Origin: Gemmatimonadetes bacterium 13_1_20CM_4_69_16
Lineage (GTDB): Bacteria > Gemmatimonadota > Gemmatimonadetes > Gemmatimonadales > GWC2-71-9
Assembly (NCBI GenBank): GCA_001919865.1
Contig: MNIR01000038.1
Location: 1-46,955, forward strand
DNA: 46,955 bases
Reading direction: 5' to 3'
Shown: positions 6,635 through 15,371 of the stretch, piece after piece
Position numbering within the stretch: position 1 is the stretch's first letter
Layout of the letters: each line of letters starts with the position of its first letter
Translations under genes and position numbers: made by a program
The notes under the pieces: generated by a model
Seen by the model: only the letters and a program-made list of their open reading frames with translations
Databases searched by the model: none
Told to the model about the DNA's origin: nothing

Positions 6635-8077
6635 TTGCCCGAGCAAATCCAGTTCCGCATCCTCCTCGTCGGCGATCCGGCCGCCCGGCCGGACGGCCTC
6701 GAGCGTTTGTTAGTGCGCGGCGGATTCCAGGTTACCGAGGTTCCCTATCCCGTCTCAGGCTCCCAACGACCACCCGAGCCGGGCGCGCCCGACCTGCTGA
6801 TCTTCACCGTGGGCGCGCGTGAGGCAGGGCTCCCGGACGCGGTGCGTGATCTCGCGACCGCGCCGCGGTTCTCGGGGGCGCCGCTGATCGTCCTCGTGGC
6901 GGAGGGGGCAGCTGACGCGGTCGCGGATGCGCTCCAGGCCGGCGCCCAGGACGCCATGGCGAGCCCCGTCCACTTCGGAGAGCTGCGCGCCCGCATCGAC
7001 GCCGACCTGCGGGTGCGCCAGGAGCTGCTCGAGGCGCGCGACGCGCTCCGCGCCCGCGACCTCCTGTTCGACATTTTCCAGGAGGTCTCGGCCGCCTTGC
7101 GGGGCGACGAGATTTTCCAGACGCTCGTGCGGCGGGTGGGGCACGCGTTCGGCCTGACCCACTGCTCCTTCGTGCTCACCACCCCGGGCGAGGACAAAGG
7201 GCGGGTGGTCGCCGTGTACGAGAACCCCGCGATCCGCGACCTGCGAGTGGAGCTGGACCGCTATCCCGAGATTCAGGAGGCGATCCGCACGGAACGCCCG
7301 GTGATCATCCACGATGTCCACGAGCACCCGCTGTTCGACGCGATCCGCCGGCGCTGGGTGCAACAGGACATCGAGGTGAACGTGCAATCGGCGGTCGCCC
7401 TGCCTGTGTTCGTGCAGGGACGCGCGGCGGGCGTGTTCTTCCTGCGAACGGTGCAGGGGGACGCCCGCCTCCGCCCCCAGGACGTGACGTTCGCCAACAC
7501 GATCGCGCAGGCGGCGGCCCGGGTGCTCGAGAACGAGGAGCGGCGCGCCGCGATCTACCGACGCCAGTCCAACGCCGGCGTGACCGACGTCCTCACGGGG
7601 TGCGCGAGCCTCGACGCGCTGGACCGCCGGCTGCGGGACGAGTTCGAGCGCGCGCGCCGCTACTCGCTGCGCTTCGCCGTCGTGGTCATCGACGTGGACC
7701 GGTTGCGGGAGATCAACGAGCGCTTGGGCCAGCAGGCGGGAGATCGCGTGCTCGCCGAGGTCGGCGCCATGATGCAGCGCGAGATCCGCGCGCCGGATTT
7801 CGTGGCCCGGTACGGCGGCGACGAGTTCGCCCTCATCCTGCCGGAGACCGACGCAGGAGGAGGCCGGCAGTTCGTCGAGCGGCTGCGCCAACTACTGGCC
7901 CGCCACACCTTTCCCGATCTCGGCCCCGACACGGTACCGGGGCTGTCGGCAGGCGTGGTCGCGTTCCCGCATTCCCAGGTGCTCCGGCCGGAGGATCTCT
8001 TCACGCAAGTCGAGGCCGCGCTCAAGCACGCGAAGACGGGCGCCCCGGACCGCATCGGGGTCGCTGGAGAGACGTGA
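6635..8077 (+). CDS. Diguanylate cyclase: degenerate receiver, GAF and GGDEF domains
   Basis: 480 residues. The only plausible start is TTG 6635, since an in-frame stop lies at 6605. Residues about 7-125 have the shape of a receiver domain but lack its key residues: the acidic pocket reads LLVGDP, the phospho-acceptor position is DLLIFTVG with no usable Asp, and the conserved Lys is replaced in ASPVHFGEL. A GAF domain follows (about 145-305). The C-terminal GGDEF domain is intact, with the GGDEF motif at 394-398 and an RxxD inhibitory site (RAPD, 385-388). The protein should make cyclic di-GMP under control of a GAF ligand rather than phosphorylation. Its stop codon lies in the first unit of a heptamer repeat. 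Confidence 0.9.
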   Translation: MPEQIQFRILLVGDPAARPDGLERLLVRGGFQVTEVPYPVSGSQRPPEPGAPDLLIFTVGAREAGLPDAVRDLATAPRFSGAPLIVLVAEGAADAVADALQAGAQDAMASPVHFGELRARIDADLRVRQELLEARDALRARDLLFDIFQEVSAALRGDEIFQTLVRRVGHAFGLTHCSFVLTTPGEDKGRVVAVYENPAIRDLRVELDRYPEIQEAIRTERPVIIHDVHEHPLFDAIRRRWVQQDIEVNVQSAVALPVFVQGRAAGVFFLRTVQGDARLRPQDVTFANTIAQAAARVLENEERRAAIYRRQSNAGVTDVLTGCASLDALDRRLRDEFERARRYSLRFAVVVIDVDRLREINERLGQQAGDRVLAEVGAMMQREIRAPDFVARYGGDEFALILPETDAGGGRQFVERLRQLLARHTFPDLGPDTVPGLSAGVVAFPHSQVLRPEDLFTQVEAALKHAKTGAPDRIGVAGET

Positions 8078-8153
8078 GACGTGAGACGTCAGACATCAGA
8101 CGTCGGGGATGAGCACGCCTTATCTGAGGTCTGATGTCTGACGTCTGATGTCT
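8077..8153. repeat. Heptamer-period inverted repeat element 1
   Basis: The left arm 8077-8104 is built of AGACGTG/AGACGTC/AGACATC units of 7 bp. The right arm 8126-8153 is its reverse complement at 25 of 28 positions, with a 21-base loop. The element lies between the convergent GGDEF and envC genes, so it can act as a bidirectional terminator, though neither strand has a T-run. The right arm carries the same 22-base core as both arms of the element at 36304-36370. Confidence 0.9.
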
Positions 8154-9396
8154 ATTTGTGTGTCTTCAGCCAGTTGATGGGATCGAGCGCGATCCCGCCC
8201 TGCCCGCGAATCTCGAAGTGGAGGTGCGGGCCCCGGTCGCTCGACTCGCCGCCGACGTGGCCGAGGGTCTGCCCTTTGGCCACCCGCTCCCCCTTCGCCA
8301 CGGTGGCGTCGCTCAGGTACCCGTAGAACGTGTAGTAGCCGCCCCCGTGGTCCAACAGGACCGACGTGAGATACGTGCCGAGTGGGCCGGCGAGGCTGAC
8401 GGTACCGCTCGCGATCGCCCGCACCGGCGTCCCCGCCGCTGCGGCGATGCCGATGCCGTGCCACGGGATGCGGGTGTTGTTCGGCCCGGCGGCGGTGCCG
8501 AACTGGTACACGATCTTGCCCTCCACCGGCCAATCGAGCTGGCCCAAGTCTGCGGTGGTAATCGAGGCTGCCGCCGTGACGGCGCCGCGCGCCTCGGCCT
8601 CGCGCCGGGCGCGCTCTAGCGCCACGATGCGGTCGTTCAAGCTCTTTTCGTCGCGCTCGAGCTGGGAGAGTCGCTGCGCCGCCTCGCGCGCGCTGCGGCG
8701 CGTCTCGCGCAGCGAGGCCTCGCGCGTGTGCTCGAGGGCGAGATAGCGCTGCAGCTCGTCCGTGCGCTCGTGCTTGCGGCGGCCCAGGGCGTCGCGCGCG
8801 TCCACCAGCGTCTGGCGCTCGCGCGCGATCCGGCGCTGCAGCTTGAACATGTCGTTGGCGAGCAGGCGATCCTGACGGCTGACGAGATAGAGATACTTGT
8901 AGCGTGACAGCAAGTCGCCGAAGCTCTCCGCGGCGAGCAGCACCTGATAGGCATAGAGCGGGCCGCGCTTGTAGATGTCCACGAGGCGGCGCTCGAGCAC
9001 GGCGCGCTTCTCCTCGAGCGCGTCCTGCGCGAGCAGCAGGTCCACCGTCGTGCGGTCGATCTGATCGGAGAGGCTATTGATCTGCCGGTCGAGCTCGTTC
9101 ACGATGCGATTGGTGGTTTCCTTCTGTCGCTCGATGTTCGCGAGCTCGTCCGAGAGCGAATGGGCCTCCGTCCGCAGCCGTTCGAGCTCCTGTTCGACCT
9201 GCGTGCGCTCGCGGCGGATGTCTTCGAGTCGGCGCTGGTTGTCGCGGAGCTGCTGATCGAACGGTTGAGGGCGCTGCGCCGCGACCGAAGACGTCACGCA
9301 AACGGCGTAGCACAACGACGCCACGCACAACCGTCGCGCCGAGGCGTGGACGTCCCGACGACTCCGCGTGACGCCGTCGCGTGACGGTTCACACAC
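8152..9396 (-). CDS. envC: EnvC-type murein hydrolase activator (coiled coil plus LytM/M23 domain)
   Basis: 414 residues, start GTG 9394-9396 overlapping the ftsX stop by 8 bases. A signal segment (VASLCYAVCVTSSVAAQ) leads to a long coiled coil (about 45-275) and a C-terminal LytM domain (about 290-410). The LytM zinc site is degenerate: HGIGIAA lacks the Asp of the usual HxGxD, and FYGYL has Tyr where active enzymes have His, while HLHFEIR is kept. That matches EnvC proteins, which activate amidases rather than cut peptidoglycan. Placement after ftsE and ftsX fits the known FtsEX-EnvC division system, in which periplasmic EnvC is controlled by the FtsEX ATPase cycle. Confidence 0.9.
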   Translation of the reverse strand: MCEPSRDGVTRSRRDVHASARRLCVASLCYAVCVTSSVAAQRPQPFDQQLRDNQRRLEDIRRERTQVEQELERLRTEAHSLSDELANIERQKETTNRIVNELDRQINSLSDQIDRTTVDLLLAQDALEEKRAVLERRLVDIYKRGPLYAYQVLLAAESFGDLLSRYKYLYLVSRQDRLLANDMFKLQRRIARERQTLVDARDALGRRKHERTDELQRYLALEHTREASLRETRRSAREAAQRLSQLERDEKSLNDRIVALERARREAEARGAVTAAASITTADLGQLDWPVEGKIVYQFGTAAGPNNTRIPWHGIGIAAAAGTPVRAIASGTVSLAGPLGTYLTSVLLDHGGGYYTFYGYLSDATVAKGERVAKGQTLGHVGGESSDRGPHLHFEIRGQGGIALDPINWLKTHK

Positions 9397-10246
9397 GCCG
9401 CAAGTGTCTCCCCACCGACGCCGCGCTGCCGACGAAGCCGATCAGCATCCCGAAGCCGACGATGGCCACCGCCTGCTCCCGAGAGAAGAACGCGGCGTGG
9501 ATCAGCCAGCGGTTGATGAGCGCGTACGCGCCGTAGGAGAGTCCGACCGCCACCAACCCGCCGAGCATCCCCTTGAACGCGCCCTGCAGCAGAAACGGGC
9601 GTCGCACGAAGCCGTCGGTGGCGCCTACCAACCGCATGATGGCGATCTCGCGGCTGCGCTGCAGCACCGCCATCCGGATCGTCGTGCCGATGATGATGAT
9701 CGCCACCGCCGCGAACGCCGCGCCCACGACGAGTCCCACGGCGGCCGCGATCTGGCGGAGCCGATCGAGCTTCTCCACCCAGTCGCGTCCGAAGCGCACG
9801 TCGTCCACGAACCCGAAGCCGCGTAGCCGCTCGGCGACGTCGTTGACGTGCTCGGCGTCGCGGAACCGGGGCTTGAGCTTCACCTCGATAGAAGCCGGCA
9901 GCGGATTGCGCTCCAGCTCCTGGAGCACGTCGCGGAACTCGACGAGCTCGGTGCGGGCGCGTTGCAGCGCCTGGTCCTCGCTCACGAACGCGGCCGCCTG
10001 TACCTCCGGGAACGCCTCGATGTCTTTTTGGGCCAGGGTGACGGTCTCGATGGGCGCCCCCGGGAGCAGGTAGGCGACGATCTCCACCCGCTCCGCCACG
10101 TCGCGCAGCGCCTGCTGCAGGTTCACGGCGACCAGCCCGAACAGCCCGACCACGAACAGCGAGAAGGCGATCGTCGTGACGGACAGCGCGGAGAGGAGCG
10201 GCGCCCGACGGAATGCCAGCAGGGCTTCGCGAAAGACGAGGTTCAT
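9389..10246 (-). CDS. ftsX: Cell division protein FtsX
   Basis: 285 residues from ATG 10244-10246, overlapping the ftsE stop in ATGA. Topology is typical of FtsX: a first membrane segment (about 22-45), a periplasmic domain of about 50-165 with [10 protein letters not shown]-like start ([14 protein letters not shown]) and the [11 protein letters not shown] segment, then three membrane segments with [24 protein letters not shown] between them. FtsX lacks ATPase activity and transmits FtsE-driven changes through the membrane to EnvC. Length matches the family. Confidence 0.95.
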   Translation of the reverse strand: MNLVFREALLAFRRAPLLSALSVTTIAFSLFVVGLFGLVAVNLQQALRDVAERVEIVAYLLPGAPIETVTLAQKDIEAFPEVQAAAFVSEDQALQRARTELVEFRDVLQELERNPLPASIEVKLKPRFRDAEHVNDVAERLRGFGFVDDVRFGRDWVEKLDRLRQIAAAVGLVVGAAFAAVAIIIIGTTIRMAVLQRSREIAIMRLVGATDGFVRRPFLLQGAFKGMLGGLVAVGLSYGAYALINRWLIHAAFFSREQAVAIVGFGMLIGFVGSAASVGRHLRRV

Positions 10247-10938
10247 GGGCTGGCGGCCTCGTCACGCCGCTCGTCCACCGCGGAGTCGAACACTAGGGCA
10301 CCCTCCTGCAGCTCGATCACGCGGTACGGGGCTTGTCGCACCAGGTCGAGGTCGTGCGTCGCCATGACGACGGCGGTGCCGCTCGCATTGATGTCGCGCA
10401 GCAGCTGGAACACGCCGCGCGTGGCACGCTCGTCGAGATTGCCCGTGGGCTCGTCGGCGAGCAGGACGGTGGGCTCGTTCACGAGCGCGCGCGCGATCGC
10501 GACGCGCTGCTGCTCCCCCCCCGACAGTTCGCGGGGGTAGGCCTGGGCCTTGGCGGCGAGCCCCACCTGGGTGAGCACGCGCATCACCCGCGCCGGGATC
10601 GAGGCGCGCCGCGCCCCCGTCACCTCGAGTGCAAACGCCACGTTTTCCTCCGCGCTGCGGTCTTCCAGCAGGCGGAAGTCCTGGAACACGATGCCGAGGC
10701 GCCGTCGCAGCCTCGGGATGTCCTTGCGACGCGCCTCGGCAAGGTTGAACCCGGAGACACGCACCTCACCGCTCGTCGCGGGCTCCTCGGCGTAGACCAG
10801 CTTGAGGACGGTGGACTTGCCGGCGCCGGAGTGGCCGGTGAGAAACACGAACTCGCCCTTCGCGATGTGAAACGAGACGTCCTTGAGGGCGAGCCCCCCC
10901 TTGGGGAAGGCCTTGAAGACATTGGTGAACTTGATCAC
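10243..10938 (-). CDS. ftsE: Cell division ATP-binding protein FtsE
   Basis: 231 residues, start GTG 10936-10938, directly next to the stop of the PLP enzyme gene. The ABC ATPase is complete: Walker [11 protein letters not shown]-loop FQDFRLL, signature LSGGEQQR, Walker [13 protein letters not shown] and switch ATHDLDLV. FtsE pairs with FtsX at the division site. It is the only ABC ATPase in the window, but its neighbours tie it to ftsX, not to the metal permease at 808-1635. Confidence 0.95.
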   Translation of the reverse strand: MIKFTNVFKAFPKGGLALKDVSFHIAKGEFVFLTGHSGAGKSTVLKLVYAEEPATSGEVRVSGFNLAEARRKDIPRLRRRLGIVFQDFRLLEDRSAEENVAFALEVTGARRASIPARVMRVLTQVGLAAKAQAYPRELSGGEQQRVAIARALVNEPTVLLADEPTGNLDERATRGVFQLLRDINASGTAVVMATHDLDLVRQAPYRVIELQEGALVFDSAVDERRDEAASP

Positions 10939-12093
10939 TTACAGCTGCGCCAGAGCCTGGGCGAAGTCCGCGATGATGTCGTCGGGATCCTCCAATCCGA
11001 TGGAAAATCTCAAGAACCCGTCGGGAATGCCAGCCCGGGCCCGGGCCTCCGGCGTGAGCATGGCATGGGATGTGAGCCGCGGCTCGGATACGAGCGTCTC
11101 GACGCCTCCGAGGCTCGGCGCATGCGCCGCGATCGTGAGCGCGCGCAGAAAGCGCTCCGCCGCCCGGGCTCCTCCTTTCAGCTCCACCGCCAACATCCCG
11201 CCGAAGCCGCCCATGAGCCGCCGCGCGTCCTCGTGGTCGGGGTGGGTGGGCAGGCCGGGGTGATGCACCGCGCCGAATTGCGGCTGCTTGCTGCACCACT
11301 GCGCCAGGTGGAGTGTGGTGGCGTTCTGTCGCTCGACCCGCACCGCCAGCGTCTTCATGCCGCGCTCGATCAGCCACGCCGCCATCGGATCGATCGCCTG
11401 GCCCCAGACCTGCATCAGCTTGCGCACCTCTTCGATCACGGACTCGGTTCCCGCAACCGCGCCGGCGATTACATCGGTGTGCCCGTTGAGATACTTGGTG
11501 GCGCTGTGGATCACGACGTCCGCGCCATGCTCGAGCGGCCGAAAGTTGATCGGCGTGGCGAAGGTCGAGTCCACCAGCAGCGCGAGCCCTTCGGTCTTGC
11601 ACAACGAGGCGATCGGCTCGAGATCGAGCACCCGCACCAGCGGGTTGGTCGGGGTCTCCACGAAGATCGCGCGCGTGTTTTTCTTGAGGGCGCGCTTCCA
11701 CGTGCGAGCTTCGAGCGGGCTCACGAACGACACGTCGATGCCGAAGCGACCGAACTCTTGCGCGAACAGCCGCTGGACGCCGCCGTAGATCCATTCGCTG
11801 GATAACAGGTGGTCGCCGGGCCGCAGCACCGCCAGGTGGGACAACGCGATGGCGCCCATGCCGCTCGCGACGAAGATCGCCGCCTCCGCGCCCTCGAGCG
11901 CGGCGAGGCGCTTCGCGATGGCGATCTGGTTGGGGTTGTTGCCGTAGCGGGTGTAGAGGACTTCCGCGGTGGAGCCGATCGGATTCGTGAAGGTGCTGCT
12001 CTGGTACAGCGGCGCCACGACGGGCGCCCAGTCGGGGCGGGCTTCGGGGTCGCCGTGAATCGCGCGCGTCGAGAAACCGAGGCGCCGCTTCAC
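10939..12093 (-). CDS. Cys/Met metabolism PLP-dependent enzyme (cystathionine gamma-synthase/lyase type)
   Basis: 384 residues, start GTG 12091-12093 in a GTGA overlap with the STAS gene. Fold-type I PLP enzyme of the Cys_Met_Meta_PP family. Visible marks: STRAIHGDP, VAPLYQSSTF, YTRYGNNPNQ, the PLP-stacking region FVASGMGAI, VETPTNPL, VDSTFATP and the Schiff-base lysine in SATKYLNGH. The C-terminal APSLGGVETLVSEPRLTSH is typical of the family. Sequence alone does not separate cystathionine gamma-synthase, beta/gamma-lyase or O-acetylhomoserine sulfhydrylase. It sits in the ten-gene minus-strand run with no obvious functional partner. Confidence 0.9.
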   Translation of the reverse strand: MKRRLGFSTRAIHGDPEARPDWAPVVAPLYQSSTFTNPIGSTAEVLYTRYGNNPNQIAIAKRLAALEGAEAAIFVASGMGAIALSHLAVLRPGDHLLSSEWIYGGVQRLFAQEFGRFGIDVSFVSPLEARTWKRALKKNTRAIFVETPTNPLVRVLDLEPIASLCKTEGLALLVDSTFATPINFRPLEHGADVVIHSATKYLNGHTDVIAGAVAGTESVIEEVRKLMQVWGQAIDPMAAWLIERGMKTLAVRVERQNATTLHLAQWCSKQPQFGAVHHPGLPTHPDHEDARRLMGGFGGMLAVELKGGARAAERFLRALTIAAHAPSLGGVETLVSEPRLTSHAMLTPEARARAGIPDGFLRFSIGLEDPDDIIADFAQALAQL

Positions 12094-12584
12094 GCCAGCG
12101 TCAGCGCATAGGTGCCTCCCGGCCGGCGCGCGGCGCAGCGCCGGGCGACGAGCTCGTCCAGTAGCGCGGCGGCCGCCCCCTTCGCCCCGAGGACGTCGAG
12201 CGTGCCGTCCGCTCGCTCGATCAGCGCGGCGAGACCGTGGCCCGTGAGCACGGGCTCGATCGCCTCGCGATGTCCCTCGCTGATCCCCGAGAGCACCAGC
12301 ACCGCGGGGCGGTCGCGCAGCAGTTTCGCCACGATCTCATCGGCGCAGGAATAGTCGATACAGCCGACGCCCGCGAAGTCGATGCGCGCGATCGTCATCT
12401 CGCCGGCCCCGTCCGGCCCCCCGGCCCCCCCGGCCCCCCCGGCCCCCTCGGCTCCCCCCAGTCCCGCGATCGCCTGCTCGATCCGCTCGCGCACCACGCG
12501 GCCGGTGGGACGCGTGACTAGGTCCGTGTAGAGGCTGGAGACGGATTGCTGGAGCACCGCGTGCATGTCGATGTACTGTATCAC
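12090..12584 (-). CDS. STAS-like domain protein with a Gly/Ala low-complexity linker
   Basis: 164 residues. GTG 12582-12584 overlaps the preceding stop in GTGA. Residues 1-40 form a leader (MHAVLQQSVSSLYTDLV), then a Gly/Ala linker (about 40-57) encoded by C-runs, then a STAS-like core with ARIDFAGVGCIDYSCADEIVAKLL, and a C-terminal helix-strand segment ending GGTYALTLA. The core resembles anti-anti-sigma or STAS-like DUF4325 proteins, which partner ATPases of the preceding gene's type. The usual phosphorylatable Ser may correspond to the Ser in DYSCAD; this is inference. The pair may form a small partner-switching module. Confidence 0.6.
   Translation of the reverse strand: MIQYIDMHAVLQQSVSSLYTDLVTRPTGRVVRERIEQAIAGLGGAEGAGGAGGAGGPDGAGEMTIARIDFAGVGCIDYSCADEIVAKLLRDRPAVLVLSGISEGHREAIEPVLTGHGLAALIERADGTLDVLGAKGAAAALLDELVARRCAARRPGGTYALTLA
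12412..12458. repeat. Poly-C/GG low-complexity tract inside the STAS-like gene
   Basis: Runs of six, seven, seven and five C separated by GG, with a 9-bp period, encode the Gly/Ala-rich linker on the minus strand. Homopolymers of this length can slip during replication. Slippage by one would shift the frame of the STAS core; slippage by nine would only change linker length. Confidence 0.8.
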
Positions 12585-13498
12585 GGCTCGGTGGACCCCT
12601 GCTCCGGGATGATGATGAGAACCTGGGCGCCCGGAAAGGGCGGCAGGCCGTCCTTCAGCGGGACATCCTCGTCCCACTTCGGCACGATCGCGATGCGCGC
12701 CGTGCCGCTCCGGATCGCGATCTTGCCGTCCCAGCGGACGAGATAGCGCCGGATCCCCGCGAGCCCCTGGCCGCGCCCGGGATCGCGAAACCGGCTCACG
12801 CCTTGCACCAGCGCCGCTTCCAGCGCCGCCGCGTCTCCCCAGCGGTCGCCGAACCGCTTGCTCTGAGTCGGCTCGAGCGAGTGCCGGAAGCCCACGCCGG
12901 CGTCTGCCACCGCGATGACCACCACCCGCCGGGCCAGCTTGCGACGCCAATGGTACGCCTGCACCGCCACCCAGCCGCCCGTCCCGGCGTGTTCTACAAT
13001 ATTCTGACATGCCTCCGAAAGCGCCATAGCGAAACCCATCGTCGCCTTTGGATCGAGACCCAGTTCGGACGCCAGGATGGCAGATGCGCGCTGCTGGATT
13101 TTGCTGACCACGGCATGCACGTCTTCGGCCGCGCGCACCGGTGTCACCGGCAGCAGCACATCGCTGTGCTCCGCCGCCTTGGCCCGCGGCACCTTGCCGT
13201 GGATCTCGAACAGCTCGGCGGCCTCCCGAAAGAACCCCGCCCGCGTCCAGTAGCTCAGCACCTCGGGGTTAGTGGGTGCCGTGAGCAGCGGCCGGTCGGC
13301 CGCCCCCGCGGATCCGCCGCGCCGCGCGGCCTGGCCCGCCGCCAGCAGACCGACGAGGCCGTACGGGGACGCCCACTCCGCCGCGTGCGCGTCGAACAGC
13401 AACCGCTCGGCATCTTTGTTCGCCTCGGCGAACGCACCGGCGAATTGGTCGAACGAGCGGTCGTCAAACTGCGCGGGAACCTCGACGAGGCGTGTCAC
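12581..13498 (-). CDS. HATPase (anti-sigma/histidine-kinase-like ATPase) with an N-terminal STAS-like region
   Basis: 305 residues. GTG 13496-13498 overlaps the PfkB stop in GTGA; a much longer reading through the kinase gene is a shadow. Residues about 1-100 look STAS-like (VPAQFDDRSFDQFAGAFA, then WASPYGLVGLLAAG). The C-terminal half is a GHKL ATPase: N-box ALSEACQNIVEHAG, G1-type VADAGVGFRHSL and G2-type GRGQGLAGIRR. No phospho-accepting His box is seen, so it is more like an RsbW/SpoIIAB-type kinase than a sensor kinase. The following STAS-like gene is coupled to it by a 4-base overlap and is a candidate substrate. No sigma factor is nearby. Confidence 0.75.
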   Translation of the reverse strand: MTRLVEVPAQFDDRSFDQFAGAFAEANKDAERLLFDAHAAEWASPYGLVGLLAAGQAARRGGSAGAADRPLLTAPTNPEVLSYWTRAGFFREAAELFEIHGKVPRAKAAEHSDVLLPVTPVRAAEDVHAVVSKIQQRASAILASELGLDPKATMGFAMALSEACQNIVEHAGTGGWVAVQAYHWRRKLARRVVVIAVADAGVGFRHSLEPTQSKRFGDRWGDAAALEAALVQGVSRFRDPGRGQGLAGIRRYLVRWDGKIAIRSGTARIAIVPKWDEDVPLKDGLPPFPGAQVLIIIPEQGSTEP

Positions 13499-14409
13499 GC
13501 CGTCGTCAGCTTGCCGAGCAGGTGATCCCGCAATCCGGTCGCGCCGCGGAAGCTCAGGTTGCGGGCGGCCATCCGCGTAGCCACCCGCAACGCCGCTTCC
13601 AGCGGCACGCCCGCAAGCAGCGACGCGACCACGGTCGCGCCGAACACGTCGCCGCAACCGGTGGGGTCGCCGCTGTCGGCCGCCACGCCGCCCTCGGCGG
13701 CGATGCGCGCGGTGCGCACCGGCCGTCCGGTGAAATAGGCCGCCCCCTTCGCGCCGAGCGTGACGACGAGCGTTTGGCAGCCGCGCGCCAACGCGCCGGC
13801 GGCGGCCCCCAGCGGATCGTCTCCGAGTTGCGTCATCTCCGCTTCGTTGAGCTGCACCACGTCGAAACAGCCGAACCAGGCGGGCGCGTCGGGGAGCGGC
13901 TGCAGAATCCGCGTTCCGTCCGACTCTTTCCCGAGGAAGAGGCTGTGCAGGTCGGCGTACATGAACATGGGGAACGCGCGGCGCAGCAGCTGCGCGGTCC
14001 CGACCGCCATCTCGTAGCCGGAGATGAAATTCAGGTACAGCGCGTCGAGGTCGGTCACCTGGGGCCCCAGCTCGGGCCACGTCCACGGGGGCACGCCGCC
14101 CGACATCTGCTCGCAGCGGCGCTCCGACGAGTAGTAGCGCAGGGTCACGCGATTGTTGGCGTCCGGGACCTCGACGAACCGGGCGCCCGGCGCTACGTGA
14201 TGCAGCGAGCGGAGGAAGACGTTCGCCCGCTCCGCGACATCGCGACCCACTTTCACGAGCGGGACGATCTCCCAGTCGTCGCCGAGGGTGGCGTCCAGCG
14301 CGGCGAGGGAGTAGGAGATCCCGCCCCATTCCTCGACGGCCGGCTGGGCGGGGTCGCGGCCGTAGATGGTGTCCCACACCATCGAGCCGACGACCCCGAG
14401 TCGCTTCAC
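13495..14409 (-). CDS. PfkB-family carbohydrate kinase
   Basis: 304 residues. GTG 14407-14409 overlaps the ROK stop in GTGA and starts VKRLGVVGSMVWDTIYG, the usual first strand of ribokinase-like enzymes. The lid and substrate region EEWGGISYSLAALDATLG and the anion-hole/catalytic motif DPTGCGDVFGATVVASL near residue 255 are present. Such enzymes phosphorylate sugars, nucleosides or other small alcohols; the substrate cannot be named. It lies next to a ROK-family sugar kinase, which suggests sugar metabolism. Confidence 0.88.
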   Translation of the reverse strand: MKRLGVVGSMVWDTIYGRDPAQPAVEEWGGISYSLAALDATLGDDWEIVPLVKVGRDVAERANVFLRSLHHVAPGARFVEVPDANNRVTLRYYSSERRCEQMSGGVPPWTWPELGPQVTDLDALYLNFISGYEMAVGTAQLLRRAFPMFMYADLHSLFLGKESDGTRILQPLPDAPAWFGCFDVVQLNEAEMTQLGDDPLGAAAGALARGCQTLVVTLGAKGAAYFTGRPVRTARIAAEGGVAADSGDPTGCGDVFGATVVASLLAGVPLEAALRVATRMAARNLSFRGATGLRDHLLGKLTTA

Positions 14410-15371
14410 ACCGTGCCCCAGGTGCGCTGGACGAACACTGCAGCGGCGCCGTACACGCCCGCCGTCCCGGTGAGCTCCCCGGGCACGATGCGGCACGCGT
14501 CGACGGCAGGTTTGAAGGCCCGGCGCTTCACTTCGCCGCGCAGCGGCGCGAACAGCTTCTCGCCGGCGAGCGTTACGCCGCCGCAGATCACCACCACCTC
14601 GGGGTTGAAGATGTTGACGATATTGGCGACGCCGGTCCCGAGGAACTTCGCGGTATCGTGCACCACTTCCAGGGCGTATTCGTCGCCGTCATGCGCCGCT
14701 TCATACACGATTTGTGCGGTGATCTTGGAGAGATCGTCCTTCACGTAGCGCGGCAGGGAGGTGTCGGCGCCGGTCTGGATTCCCTCCACCGCCCGGGCGG
14801 CGATCGCGGGTCCCGACGCGTAGGCCTCGAGGCAGCCGTCGTTGCCGCACTTGCAGCGCCGGCCGTTGGAATCGATGGACATGTGGCCGATCTCGCCGGC
14901 GACGTCCGACACCCCGCGATAGATCTTTCCCGCGAGGACGATCCCGCCCCCGATCCCGGTGCCGATCGTGAACCCGACCACATAGTCCGAGCCGCGGGCG
15001 GCACCGCGCCACCACTCGCCGAAGATGGCGCAGTTGGCGTCGTTATCGAGCGTGGCGGGCAGTCCCAGCGCCTGCCCCAGCCGGTCGCGCAACGGGAAGT
15101 TGGTCCAACCCAGGTTCGGCGTGAGCAGCACGATGCCGGTCTTCGTATTGAGCGGGCCGGGCGAGCCGATCCCCACGCCGGCGATCTCCTTACCGCGGGC
15201 TTGCGCCATGGACGCCCGCGCGAGCTTGACGATGCGCTGCATGACGGCGTCGGCGCCCTGCTCGGCGATCGTCGGTTGGGAGACGAGCCCCAGCAGCTCC
15301 GAGCCGTCCTCGGCCACCGTGCCGGCGACGATGTTGGTCCCGCCGATGTCAATTCCGACGATGTAGCGCAC
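14406..15371 (-). CDS. ROK-family sugar kinase (glucokinase-like)
   Basis: 321 residues, start GTG 15369-15371, overlapping the heptosyltransferase gene by 23 bases. The ATP-binding N-terminus [16 protein letters not shown], catalytic region LDNDANCAIFGEWW, GFTIGTGIGGGIV and the ROK zinc motif CKCGNDGCLE are all present, followed by ICGGVTLAGEKLF. Length and motifs match bacterial ROK glucokinases. It would phosphorylate glucose or a related hexose in the cytoplasm; specificity for glucose over N-acetylmannosamine or fructose is inferred. Confidence 0.9.
   Translation of the reverse strand: MRYIVGIDIGGTNIVAGTVAEDGSELLGLVSQPTIAEQGADAVMQRIVKLARASMAQARGKEIAGVGIGSPGPLNTKTGIVLLTPNLGWTNFPLRDRLGQALGLPATLDNDANCAIFGEWWRGAARGSDYVVGFTIGTGIGGGIVLAGKIYRGVSDVAGEIGHMSIDSNGRRCKCGNDGCLEAYASGPAIAARAVEGIQTGADTSLPRYVKDDLSKITAQIVYEAAHDGDEYALEVVHDTAKFLGTGVANIVNIFNPEVVVICGGVTLAGEKLFAPLRGEVKRRAFKPAVDACRIVPGELTGTAGVYGAAAVFVQRTWGTV

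Noticed and set aside
10243-10938. ABC ATPase considered as the missing partner of the metal permease
   Set aside because: It abuts and overlaps ftsX, which is followed by envC; its motifs and place fit FtsE.
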